From Trochalopteron elliotii (lineage: Eukaryota > Chordata > Aves > Passeriformes > Leiothrichidae), in the NCBI GenBank assembly GCA_024734555.1, contig JANPWX010000038.1:4276454-4340453 (forward strand): a stretch of DNA of 64,000 nt, read 5' to 3'. Every line of letters begins with the position of its first letter. The stretch's first letter is position 1. This document shows positions 26,117 to 36,150 of this stretch, one piece after another. The notes beneath the pieces are model-generated. The model searched no databases. It saw nothing but the letters and a program-made list of their open reading frames with translations, and was not told the DNA's origin. A program made the translations under genes and the position numbers.

Positions 26117-26325
26117 TTTTTTTTTTACTGTGTGAGTGACCACACACTGGAACAGGTTGTCCAGAGAGGTTGTGGAGTCTCTGTCCCTGGAAATACTCAA
26201 GAACTATCTGGATGCAATTCTGTGCAATGTGTTCTAAGATGGCCCTGCTTGAGCTGGGAGGTTGGAGCAGATGATCCACTGTCATCCCTTCCAACTTGAC
26301 CCATTCTGTGATTTTCATTCTTTCA
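26117..26325 (+). mobile_element. CR1 LINE, short 3' end
   Basis: About 200 bp from the very 3' end of a CR1. Recognisable pieces are CACTGGAACAGGTTGTCCAG (about 26146), TTGTGGAGTCTCTGTCCCTG (about 26170) and CATCCCTTCCAACTTGACCC (about 26283), followed by the tail ATTCTGTGATTTTCATTC. The body is better preserved than the 23773 copy, but the whole upstream ORF is missing. Confidence 0.9.
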
Positions 26326-27469
26326 CAATTAAATTTTAAAAACCATCCTTAAGTTAAAACCTGGCACCACTAGTGAAATCAGAGTGAGCTCTGATGACTG
26401 AAAACATATTCTATCCATCTTTTTCAGCTGCCTCTTGTTCTCTACAACAGATTTCTACCATGACTGCTTAGCCAAGGGAAGGTCTCACGAGACTGATTTG
26501 TCCTCATCTATAAGTAAAACCAGCCAGCTTGATGTTGACTGTGCTCAAGCGTGAGCCTCCAGTTGCAGCTGAGATTATAACATCAGCAAACCCAGATGGT
26601 ATCCAGATGCTGCTCACCACCCAGCCCAGCCTGCTTTCTCTTCCTCCCTGGTAAACTTTATTTCCTTCTCAAGCAGGTGGGCACAGCCTTGCAGAGCCCA
26701 GTTCAGCCAGAATGGTCTGAGTTACCCAACAAGAGACCAAGCTGACGTGGGCAGGAGTCCCTGTGTGGCCAGCCTGTAAATGAATGCCTGACCTCAGCCT
26801 CAAACAGTTTCATCCAGTGAACAGGCCCTTGGAATCAGAGTAGGTTTCATGGGATGGGTGACAGGAGCTGATGGCTTGCTAGTATGGAAAGGACAAGTCC
26901 CATTCCAAGTCATATCTCCCCCCCTGCTTTGTCCTACACGGGACAAGGTCTTTCTGCCAACTGGCAGGAAGGCATGCAGCCAAGAGCTGGGAAGAGCAAG
27001 TCTATCCCTTCTAGAGGCCAAGGGCTAGTAGGCCAGCCTAGCCCCTCTTAGCATGGTATCCTATGTCTTGAGGTAATTATTCTGCATAAAATACAATGCA
27101 TTGCCATAACAATAAAAACAACAGTGCATGAGAAGTTTAGAATCCACAGAAGAGCTGCTTTTATCTGTGTTACCCAGAAACTCAGTTAGGCTCAGCCTTT
27201 GTCAAGCTCTTTCCCATTCTCTGGGGCCACTGCAAACTCCTCTCTCAGAGGGTCTGCCCCTCCATGTAACATTTTCTGAAGAGTGCTAGATCTTTGAAAC
27301 TCTCCAAGATGTCTTAGCTTCCCTCAGTTACAGACAGGACAGCCAAGCTATCCTGGGGAATATTTACCATTCTCAGTCCACTGATGACTGAATCTGGCAT
27401 TGCTGTTTGTCAGAAGATGTGAATGTCAGGATGAATAAATACTATCTTGAATGTATTTTCTGGCAAAAT

Positions 27470-27720
27470 TATTAGCTAATTAATATTATGTGCAGCAAAC
27501 AAAAACTTGTTAAGCACATGGTATTTATAAATTACTCTCTGCAACTATGAATCTGTCACGCTAACAAATCATTTAATTAAGTCATTTAGTGATCAGAGCC
27601 AGGAACTCAGATCAGAAACTGCTGAATACTGATGCAATCAGCAATTCAGTTGCTGCACAATAGCTCAAAACATACAATTTTGCACCTTGGCAAAACTCAA
27701 CATAGTCATCTATAAAAAGG
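27470..27720. other. Candidate conserved non-coding element
   Basis: An AT-rich stretch dense in homeodomain-type cores: TAATTAATATTA near 27477-27488 and CATTTAATTAAGTCATTTAG near 27570-27590. It also has a TGATCA site and the MAF/AP-1-like strings TGATGCAATCAGCA and TTGCTGCAC around 27630-27656. There is no repeat signature and no open frame. This look is typical of vertebrate developmental enhancers, but it is judged by eye alone. Confidence 0.22.
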
Positions 27721-29302
27721 GTGCCTTGCTTGCTTTGCAAACATCCTGCACATTTAAATTAGCCTTGTGACTAAGAACTAAACATCAAGAGTTTCTCCTA
27801 GACACAGTTCAGCAGATTATATAATTTAAACAATAGTAAGAGACATTTTTCAAGAGTAGATTTAACTCTCCTGCAAAGTTCTGACCTGGTAAAATGCCAT
27901 ATATTTTCCATATGCTAATTATTCTTTTGTAAGGCCTTTTGATGGAAAAAAACCCTGTTTTTCAAGTAAATGGATAACAGACCTATACAAGTGAAAGGTA
28001 ATAGTACAAATTTCAGGCTGTATAATCTGAAGTTACTGTCGGGATCATGCTGAAATTGATCAGTAGTAAAAAAACCCCAAAAAAACAACCTCCCACAAAG
28101 CTTGGAAGTTTATCTCCTGATGACACAATAAGGTAAGCACCACAGCAGAAGTAAACTGACCTAACTGCCAGAAATTGTAAGCAGCTCAAAATGAATGTGT
28201 TGCTGTTGGTTGTCAGTACCATGCCACATATCTGAGAGCAAAAGAAAGGGAAGTGATACCAGTGGCCTTGCAGCAATCAGAGGTGGTGATAGGGTGGTGA
28301 TGAATAATAATCATTAGTATGACAGAACAGATGTTGCAGGCTTGTGGTTTCACTTCTATATCTACCCTTTGCAGGCAACAAATGACATGCACATAAGACC
28401 ATGAAAGAGCAGAGATGCATGGGAGATTTGGCAGTTTTCTTGTCTTCCCCTCACACATACACCCTGGTGTAGGTAATTCCCAACTTTCATTAAGAGAAAT
28501 ACATACCACAAGGGCTGCGATAAGGCCCACTGTTAGCTTTCTGTGTCTGCCTACCAGAGACACTGACATTCCCAAAGCTAACTGAGGAACACTGGATTTC
28601 ATGGCTAGGACATGGCCTGAAGACAAGGATTTACACTAACAAGGTCACAGGAAACAGCTTTGATGGATTTGTGTAATACTCACCTCCCATGTGGAAGTGT
28701 TCAGCAAAAGCTCTCCAAGTGGGGAAAATGGAGGGGGTGGAGTGATAAGACAACTAATATAACTTCTTACAAGTGTTGCTATTTACACCTTTATACACTT
28801 TTTACAGTTACCACTGTCTACAGGGGAAAATCATGCTGTTAATGTTCACACATCTAACCTAAGTGGTTCAGTGGTAAATCTAGACTTCCTGGCCAAGAAA
28901 ACCAGTTTCAGAATAGGCCTGGTTGTTTTGGCATGTAATCCCAACTGACAAACCAACAAGAAAAAAAATTGGGTGAACAATTTTTCAGCAGTGCAAAGCT
29001 TTAAATCCTCTGAGAAATAACATTCCAACACCTACTTTATTCCACATTACACCTCTGACTTCCTGTCCCTGTTACACCACCTTCTTTCAGAGGCACTGCT
29101 TCTTCCTCTGCTTTTACCACCAGTAAAGGTCACCCCAGTCAGCTGGTCCATTTTCAGTTATTCTTCAGCTCCCCATGCATTTTGGGCTTAACTTGCTGGG
29201 TGCTCCAGTGATGTCTAGGACCTAAAAGGATCTTTGCGAGGAATAAAGAGGAACATCCAGAAGATGGAGAATGGACCTTGTAGCACAGGCACTGCTGTCA
29301 AT

Positions 29303-29368
29303 CACTTGCAGAAAAATGTGTTATCAGCACCAATCACAATCCACTTGCAGAAAATTATGTTATCAGCA
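29303..29368. repeat. 39-bp period tandem duplication
   Basis: Two 27-bp units, CACTTGCAGAAAAATGTGTT... (29303-29329) and CACTTGCAGAAAATTATGTT... (29342-29368), differ at two positions. The period of 39 is a multiple of three, which helps keep the 76-codon plus-strand frame here open. Confidence 0.85.
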
Positions 29369-31851
29369 AAAGGGGCTTCACTGAACTACACAGACCTCTC
29401 CAGTTTCACTTGTGGGATGGTCAAAATCCTACTTCAGGCATTTAAGCAGAATGATTCAGTTTAGAAAGTGTTGCTAAGACCTGCCACCATATCTCCCTGT
29501 CAGAGCAGGCTGTCTCATCTCATCTCATCTAATTTATTAATGTTCCTCAAATTTGATTAAATAACCTAAGAAAATACCTCTTGGAGAGCATCCCACTGAA
29601 GTACACATCACAGTGGGAGATTCTCTGCATCTCACGTGGTGACAGACACATTCCCAGCCCGTCTGAGACAAGAACCTTAGATTCTATTCTCCTTCTCTAA
29701 AAGCAATCTTTATCCCTCCCATACCTGTACTCTTTCACTTAAAGACAGAACTTTTCTCTTTTCCTGTCTCATTCTTCTATGGAAACTGCTTTTCCATCCT
29801 TTTGTGAAGAACCATGCTGTCACTCTAGTGATATGATTAGCTATCCACATTACAGGAGACCAAGAAATTGTGTATAACTGGACAGAGAATTCACTGTTCC
29901 TATGATCAAGGAGTATTGAATCTCAGAAATTTATGATGTTTATTTTCTTGTTGCTGCTCTGAAGTGGGGAGACACTACCCCTTCTTGCAGAGGCACAGAC
30001 AGCTACTGCAGCCATACCTAAATGACTGGGGTCTTGCAAAGTGTGCCACAGTTTTGATCCACTTGATGTCCATATCAAAAGCCTTTAAAAAAAATATGAG
30101 ACACATCAGAAAATATTGTGCACAGCTCTTGTCTCAGCAGTCATGAATGTTCAGGTGTAGCAGCTACACTTGGGAAGTGATCCTAGTTTAAAGATACCAA
30201 GTGTTATCAGTATCCTCCCTGAAACAGACATCAAGCAATTCCTAAATTCTTAGGGTATGTGTGCTGCTTTTGAGTTTAGGTCACAAGACTGGGTAGCTGA
30301 CAAATATTACATGAAATATTCTCCATCCCACACTCTTCGGAATTAATTCTGTAAAAGCCTTTGCAGTTTCTATGGGAGATGGCACATCCACCCCTGCTCT
30401 GCTCACCCTCGGGTGGTCTCCCACTTTGCTCCACAGAGGATTCCACCTCCACTTACTGCTGCTATTTATTCATCCCCAGTGGAAAGTGAGGGGACTTCAC
30501 TCCCACCTGAGACGAAAACAAATGGGCCAAACAATATTCAGCATGATTAAGAATTGTGGTCCCTTTTTTCAAACCCAGAATACATACAGCTGAAGATGAC
30601 CAGAATGCAGCTGCACTATTCTACATTCATCTAATCCAGGTTTATGGAGGAAAATAGGCACAGAAACAAAGACTTCCCTGGAGAAGGAATCACATATAGA
30701 GCACTACAGTCCAGTGCAGTGTTCATCTTTCCTTTTTGTACCATGCCTGGAATGTTTATATCACCTAACAGTACAGCCTACTGACTGCTCTCTCCATCAG
30801 ACAATTAACTTATATTCCTGGGATCGCATTGAGAACTGGGAAGTAAAAAGGAATTTGAGACGGTTTTCAGAAATTTTCATCTGTGGTTTGATGTCCAGGC
30901 TGTGTCTCTCCTTGTATTTAGCCAGGTGAAGACTTGGCTCCTTCTTAAGCTGTAGCTGAAGAAATAACCAACAGCACGTCTGCTATCCAAGGCATAAATT
31001 CCAAACCATTTCACTACTATTTACTGCTGCAAGTGAGCTGCCCACCATCAGACAGGGAAGCAGAGTAACCAATTAGCTGAATTTTCAGCCTCTTTCTGAC
31101 ATCAGTGCTCAAACTCTTTGGGGGTGTAAATCAAATTTCCCTAGGCACATCCTCAGGAGCATCGATGTCACTTTGCACTTCACAGAACCTTGAAGCCCAG
31201 AATGCAGACAACATGAAGACGAAGCTGATTATTTAGAAGGAAGAAGTGTTGCAGGAATTTTTTCCTCTACAGCTTCAAATGGTCACACAGGGGCTTCAGG
31301 CAGTCTAGACCTATGCAACCAAATTCTCAATACAGCCAGCTCTGTACCACTTCAAATGATACCCTGAAACCCCTAATTCTGTTCCAAACTACATTGGTGT
31401 AGCTGGAATTCTGTCTGCTCTCAGTTCATTTGGAGTTACTAGCTATTTATTCTGATATACTCTAACACTGGACAAGTAAACAAACAGGAATTCATTATGG
31501 TGACCCTGTACAAAATCCACCCTTGCTGTTTTCCTCAGAAGTTACATTTGTTGTTAAATTTTCAGTACCCATAAATATTCATAACAGGCTTTCAACATTT
31601 TTTCCAACCACATCTCTCAGTTTTTTATGCTACTTGTGTTTTCAAGGTGATTTCTCACTTGCAGAAGCAGGTCAGAAAAATTCCTTGCATCCAAAGCATC
31701 ACTTGGCAGTTAGAAAACTCTATCAGTGACCACACCAGAAGACTCCTAAATTACTTAGAAGTTTTAGGAACAAAATATGGGAATAACTTTAAATTACTCC
31801 AGATTAAATAGGAAGAGAATTTAACTTGATCAGATTAAGCAACTCACTGTT

Positions 31852-31926
31852 TAAAAAAAAACAAACAAACAAAAAAAACCACAAAAAACCCCCCAACAAA
31901 CAAACCAAAATCCCTCAAACAAAAAT
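31852..31926 (+). repeat. CAAA-type low-complexity tract
   Basis: About 75 bp of A and C with almost no other base: an A run, CAAA units, an A8 run, then C6 and more CAAA. Similar in kind to the tract at 15432-15537 but not a copy of it. Confidence 0.85.
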
Positions 31927-34117
31927 CTTAAAGAAAGGCCACAATATAATAAAAGGAATAAACAGAGAAGCCACAGGAAGATAATCAGTCATGGAAGACT
32001 CATTTTGTTCCTTCCTAATTTTCCTCTGTAAGTTATAAATGTTAATGAAGCTACTAGAGGGATTGCTGTCACCCTTAAATTCATTACTGTTACGGAGAGA
32101 AAAGGAAGTTGAATTGAATAAAAGTCAACACTGTTTGAATGGCATCATCTCAACAGTAACACAGCACAACAATTTGTCCCTGCAAACTACTGCTGCTGTA
32201 AAATGTTAAATCCTGGAGCTACCCTAATTAAAACCAGATGAATAGGAGTTGAAAATGACAGAATACGTGTCCTCTGCATTCAGCTCAATCAGCAGTCACA
32301 TTGGAATGACAGAAAGGGACCACAGACAAAATGCTGTGTTCACAGCCTGTCAGAGACAGGGCAACATTTCCGTTTGTTTCTCTGCTCTGGGTCTCAGCCC
32401 ACGGCACACCTCTGCTGGAGCTCAGTCTGTTAAGGACTGCTCTATTTGGAACAGCAGCACCACACATCTGACAAAGAGGCAAAGAGGTAGCTCCATAATA
32501 GGCCACAAAATATTTGAAACCATCAATATTTTCTTTTATTAGTAAATTAGTCCTCAAGTAACAAAAGATGGCAAGTCAGAATTGCATATACTTGACAGTT
32601 AGTTAAGACCTGTCTGCGTACTTCTGCAAAAACAGTTTTTCCCCATCTGAAACATAATTCCTGTTACAGTAACACATTTACTTCATATCCATGTTTCTTT
32701 TTTTTTCTTTTAATTTTTCTCCTGAATTTTGAGTTCACAGTTTTATGACATTAACTGTTTCTATACAGAATAATTGCAATGCTTTCCTTGGGAAACCTAA
32801 AAATCAGCTTTTTCATTGAAATTTTCTTGCCGGGAGAACTTCTGCCTTTGCAATTAGTTCTGTTCTTAGCTGAGAGAGTAAAATATTGATTAAACTTCTT
32901 AACACAATGAACATTTCCATTTCATGCAGCTATCTTAGATTATAACACCTCCTTCTGAGAAGCACAAATATTGCTCTGATATACAGACAATTACATTACC
33001 ACAAAGTCAATCATTGCCTTCAACAGGCTTTACTTTTGAAGGAAAACTTCAAATTTTCCACATAAAAGCTCTGGCACGTCTTCCTATTTTTCTCACAGAT
33101 AACAGTGAGAACCCACTGATAAGAAAAATCTAAGGCTATACAGAAATGTAATCCATGTTAACATTTTTCAAAATATTCTCATTTATCTTGGAAGGAGGCC
33201 TTTGCTTTATACCTGCTTAAACTAAGACAGTATTTCTTGAAGATGCAAAATTTGCAAATAACATTGAGGTAACTATATAAGGAGCTACATCTTTCACAGG
33301 GTTGTACACGCCTCTGTTCACTAAACCTGCTTCCTGACCCACCTATGAAATCCTCACAGTTCTTATGACCAGATTTAGACTCAAAATGAAAAGATGCAAA
33401 TTATGTTTCTCTTAGTACAGATATCTTTCCTCAAAATCATCTGTGCAATGCAAATCTTAGGAAAAAATTTCCATAACAGAGGAAACATTTGCACAGCTTG
33501 AAATTTAAGGGCCACTTGGTAGGAGCAACACTTAATTTACGGGTTGCTTTTATTTTTTCCCTTTCCAGCTGCATGTGAGTTTGTCATGGGGTCTAGTTAT
33601 GTGTGCAGGTGTCAGCACACAGTTCCAGATTAAGCCTTATCATCTAACATAATCAGCTTAGAACTTCTCTGTTACACTCCATTATCTCTCAGGCTTGATG
33701 AAGTTCTGCTATCATTACCCATCTCATTTTATGACAAATGGAAATTATTTTAGCAATCATTTCTGCAGATCTTGTATTCATTCTCTCAAAAGCTTTTCAT
33801 TTCTTGAATTTGGAGATGGTGATCTGATAATTTAGTATTGGGTCTGTTTGTTCTCAACTAGGTTTTCAAAACCTGGCAGGCATAGAAAGGAAAAATACCA
33901 AGCAATATTTCACCCTTTTGGATCAGGTTTGGGTGAAAAGCTCACACCAAGCTGATTCACATTCAGAAAACCAACCACAAAAGTTACTGCATACTCCTTT
34001 TTTCCAAGCAATATCCCATTCATCAGTGCTAGACACCCTGACTCCATTTCCTGTTGAGGTTGTTTCAAGTACACAGAAATTTTTTTTCCAGTAAAGTCAA
34101 TGCTGAAATATAACATG
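31927..34117. other. Non-coding stretch, no gene recognised
   Basis: AT-rich unique sequence. I see no gene, no tRNA-like fold and no named repeat. The two opposed frames around 32249-32557 overlap each other and are best explained by chance. Confidence 0.6.
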
Positions 34118-34700
34118 AAATCACAAAACAATGTAGGTTGGAAGGGAGCTAAAGAGGTCATTCAGTTCAACCTGTTGCTCAAAGCAGGGCCAGCTATGAG
34201 ATCAGGCAAAGCTGCTTAGAGCTCTCTCTGCTCAGGTCTTGACAAATTCACAGGCTAGAGACTACAAGCTCACTGGGTATTCTGGTCCACTGTTAATCAT
34301 CATCATGATGAAAGAACAATTGCTTCTCTCCAGTTGTACTCTCCCACATTTCAGTTTATTTCTCTCACCTCTCAACTTCTGATCTTGCACAGTTATGAAG
34401 AGACAGGATCCATCTTCTCAATGATTTCCTCAAAGGTATTGAGGAAGGCTACTATTAGATTTCTCCAAAGCCCTCTTCTTCAGGCTAAACTCCCAGTTCA
34501 TTGAGCCTTTCCTTCATTGGGCATATCCTCCAGCCTCCTGACTATCTGATGATCCTCTACTGCTAAGCTTACTCCACTTTGTTCTTTGCTTGTGCTAAAT
34601 GGCCCAAAACTGAATACTGGTGGTGTAGATCTGGACTGACAAGAACTCGGTAAAAAGGGAATAAACCATTCCTTCTAGCTGTTTTCTGGCTGTGCTCCTC
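34118..34700 (-). mobile_element. CR1 LINE, 3' part of a split copy
   Basis: Minus-strand CR1 3' region. Reading plus to minus, the 3' end is at about 34118-34140 (ATGTAGGTTGGAAGGGAGCT, the complement of the CR1 3' UTR), with the typical CAAAGCAGGGCCAGCTA at about 34181. The complement of the 'LEHLSYEERLRELG'-type region lies at about 34480-34560. The match runs without a break to CTGTGCTCCTC at 34700 and stops abruptly there. It resumes at 35830, so this and the 35830-36150 block are one CR1 copy interrupted by an insertion. Confidence 0.85.
34696..34700. repeat. Left target-site duplication of the LTR insertion (TCCTC)
   Basis: TCCTC immediately precedes the TG that opens the insertion at 34701. 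The same five bases follow its terminal CA, at 35830-35834. Confidence 0.75.
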
Positions 34701-35829
34701 TGTGGTGGGACATCTTCTCTAGTTCCTTCCCCTCCAGGCTGCTCTGTGATCTGAGAAATGCTTATTAGACCTCAGCCTTAATGAATTGCACTTGGGCTGA
34801 GCTCCTCTTGAGCCTCTCAGAAACACTGTCTGCTCCCAGGGAACTAGTGCTGTCTAACAAGCTCCCGTTTGTTAAAAACCAGCTTTGATAACCTATTTTT
34901 CTTGTCTGAATAACAACCCAAGAGGAACATTTTTGTTATTGAACTTGCAAAGAAACTTATGCACCCAAATTGCAGCCCACATGGAAAATTACTATGACTA
35001 AAGCCCACACTCTTGCAACTTTATAAACAGTGGTCCAAATGAGACCCTTTGAAATCCCCAGGACCTCCATGGGCTGCAACCAGCAACCTCCCTCTGAGCT
35101 GGACACCTCTTTGGGCCAGCGCACTCTCAAGTTTGCTATACTTGGAAGACTTCCAAATAGTGATGATGGATCCTGGGCTGATACTCTTCACTCTGCAAGA
35201 CTCAATCCTTCACATACTGAGAAGATGCAAAGGCATCCAAACTCAGTATTTCACTGAATTTAAGGGAGTTTTTCACAGGTAGCTCGTATAGACTCTTCAT
35301 GTCTCTGTGTAGGCGAGTGTGCATATGCTATAGCAAATGTTCTAGGAATGTTGATCTCCAAGATTCTGAAGAACTTCAGATTTGTAAGTTACTGTTGTGG
35401 TACAGTAAATTCTATATGAATCCTTTGCTTAATTGCTTAACTTGTTATGAATTAAGCTTAAGCTAAGTTTAGGCTAAATTAATTGCTGTTGGGTGTAGAC
35501 TTGATCAAGTCTGGGCTCAGTTTAGTAGATGGGAGTCTACTGTGAACCTTGTGACGCAAAAGGAGGTTCTTCTGTATTCCTTCTTATTCTTATCCTTTCC
35601 TATCCTTTTCTCCTCCTCCAGCCTCCACGCAGATAGTTGGGGATTTATTTCAGTTATGATTGATTGATTTTGGATTTTTGTTTGCTTTTTCTTGGTGTGC
35701 TTTAATCATCAAGTAAGTAGTAGAGTCAACTTTGCCAATGAAATTTCTCTTGCTTTTATATTAAACCTGATTTTCCCCATACCTTCGCAGCTGATTCTTT
35801 AAGTGACCTGAGAACACTAATCCTCAACA
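34701..35829 (+). mobile_element. 1.13-kb LTR-like insertion inside a CR1 copy
   Basis: A 1129-bp block that is not CR1. It opens TGTGGTGGGACATC and closes ...TAATCCTCAACA, so it has the TG...CA ends of a retroviral LTR, with imperfect inverted termini (TGTGG against TGTTG). It is flanked by a 5-bp direct repeat, and the CR1 sequence joins seamlessly if it is removed. An ATTAAA signal at 35760-35765 lies about 65 bp from the right end, fitting a short U5 and a plus-strand orientation. A TTATAAA at 35021-35027 is the best TATA candidate, but it would imply an unusually long R region. I see no gag, pol or env code and no internal repeat of the ends, so a long solo LTR is the simplest reading. 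A 5-bp duplication is typical of ERVL-type (class III) elements; that assignment is tentative. Confidence 0.68.
35760..35765 (+). terminator. Putative LTR polyadenylation signal (ATTAAA)
   Basis: ATTAAA followed by CCTGATTTTCCCC, about 65 bp before the CA terminus of the insertion. The spacing suits an LTR R/U5 border and is the main reason for choosing the plus orientation. Confidence 0.4.
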
Positions 35830-35834
35830 TCCTC
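35830..35834. repeat. Right target-site duplication of the LTR insertion (TCCTC)
   Basis: Exact copy of 34696-34700, directly after the terminal CA (35828-35829). In CR1 terms only one of the two copies is expected, so the second was made by the integration. Confidence 0.75.
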
Positions 35835-36150
35835 TTAATACAGCCCCAGAAGTTGTTGGCCTTCTGGCTGCCAGGACACTCCACTGACTCATATTTAGTT
35901 TGCTGTCTACGTACAACTCCAGATCCTTCACACCAGAGCTTCCAGCCCTTGCAGTTGCAGAAGATTCTTCCTTCCCACGAGCAGGACTTTGAATTTGTTT
36001 TTGTTGAATTTTTAAGGACCACACCACTCCAACTTGCCTAGGTTCTTCTGAATGACAGACCTACAATCAGTCATCTCAGCTCTTCCCAAATTTGTTGTCA
36101 ACTGCTAAACACATGAGAGAGAACATTGTTGCCTCCTTTAGGTCAGTTAC
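35830..36150 (-). mobile_element. CR1 LINE, 5' part of the split copy
   Basis: Continues the minus-strand CR1 after the insertion. The minus frame contains decayed versions of the CR1 ORF2 motif 'LNMSQ..CPGSQKANSILGCIKRS' (here LNMSQWSVLAA and CPGSQKANNFWGCIKR in two frames, so a frameshift separates them) and 'FNK.KSK.CTWG' (here STKTNSKSCSWEG). Clear similarity runs to about 36060. A weaker continuation to about 36150 resembles the 'FADDTKLGG' segment in complement, so the right border is approximate. Confidence 0.78.

Larger units (their letters stand above)
26326..31851. other. Non-coding stretch, no gene recognised
   Basis: Mostly unique, AT-rich DNA. Bases 26520-27060 are GC-richer and unclassified. 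Bases 27470-27720 are a candidate conserved non-coding element. A local duplication lies at 29303-29368. The 137-codon minus-strand frame at 28213-28626 contains a hydrophobic stretch and a GTATGT donor-like site at 28506-28501, but its upstream splice site is poor and I recognise no domain. Confidence 0.55.

Noticed and set aside
28501..28585. 25-codon segment on the minus strand with a GTATGT donor and a hydrophobic product
   Set aside because: The acceptor side lacks a pyrimidine tract and I recognise no protein. Such combinations are expected by chance in 64 kb.
28861..28912. GTGGTTCAGTGGTAA resembles the tRNA box A of Gly/Glu-type tRNAs, with a GTTTCAGAAT string 40 bp downstream
   Set aside because: The downstream string does not fit box B (GGTTCRANNCC) and I could not fold acceptor or anticodon stems. 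Neither a tRNA gene nor a tRNA-derived SINE head is supported.
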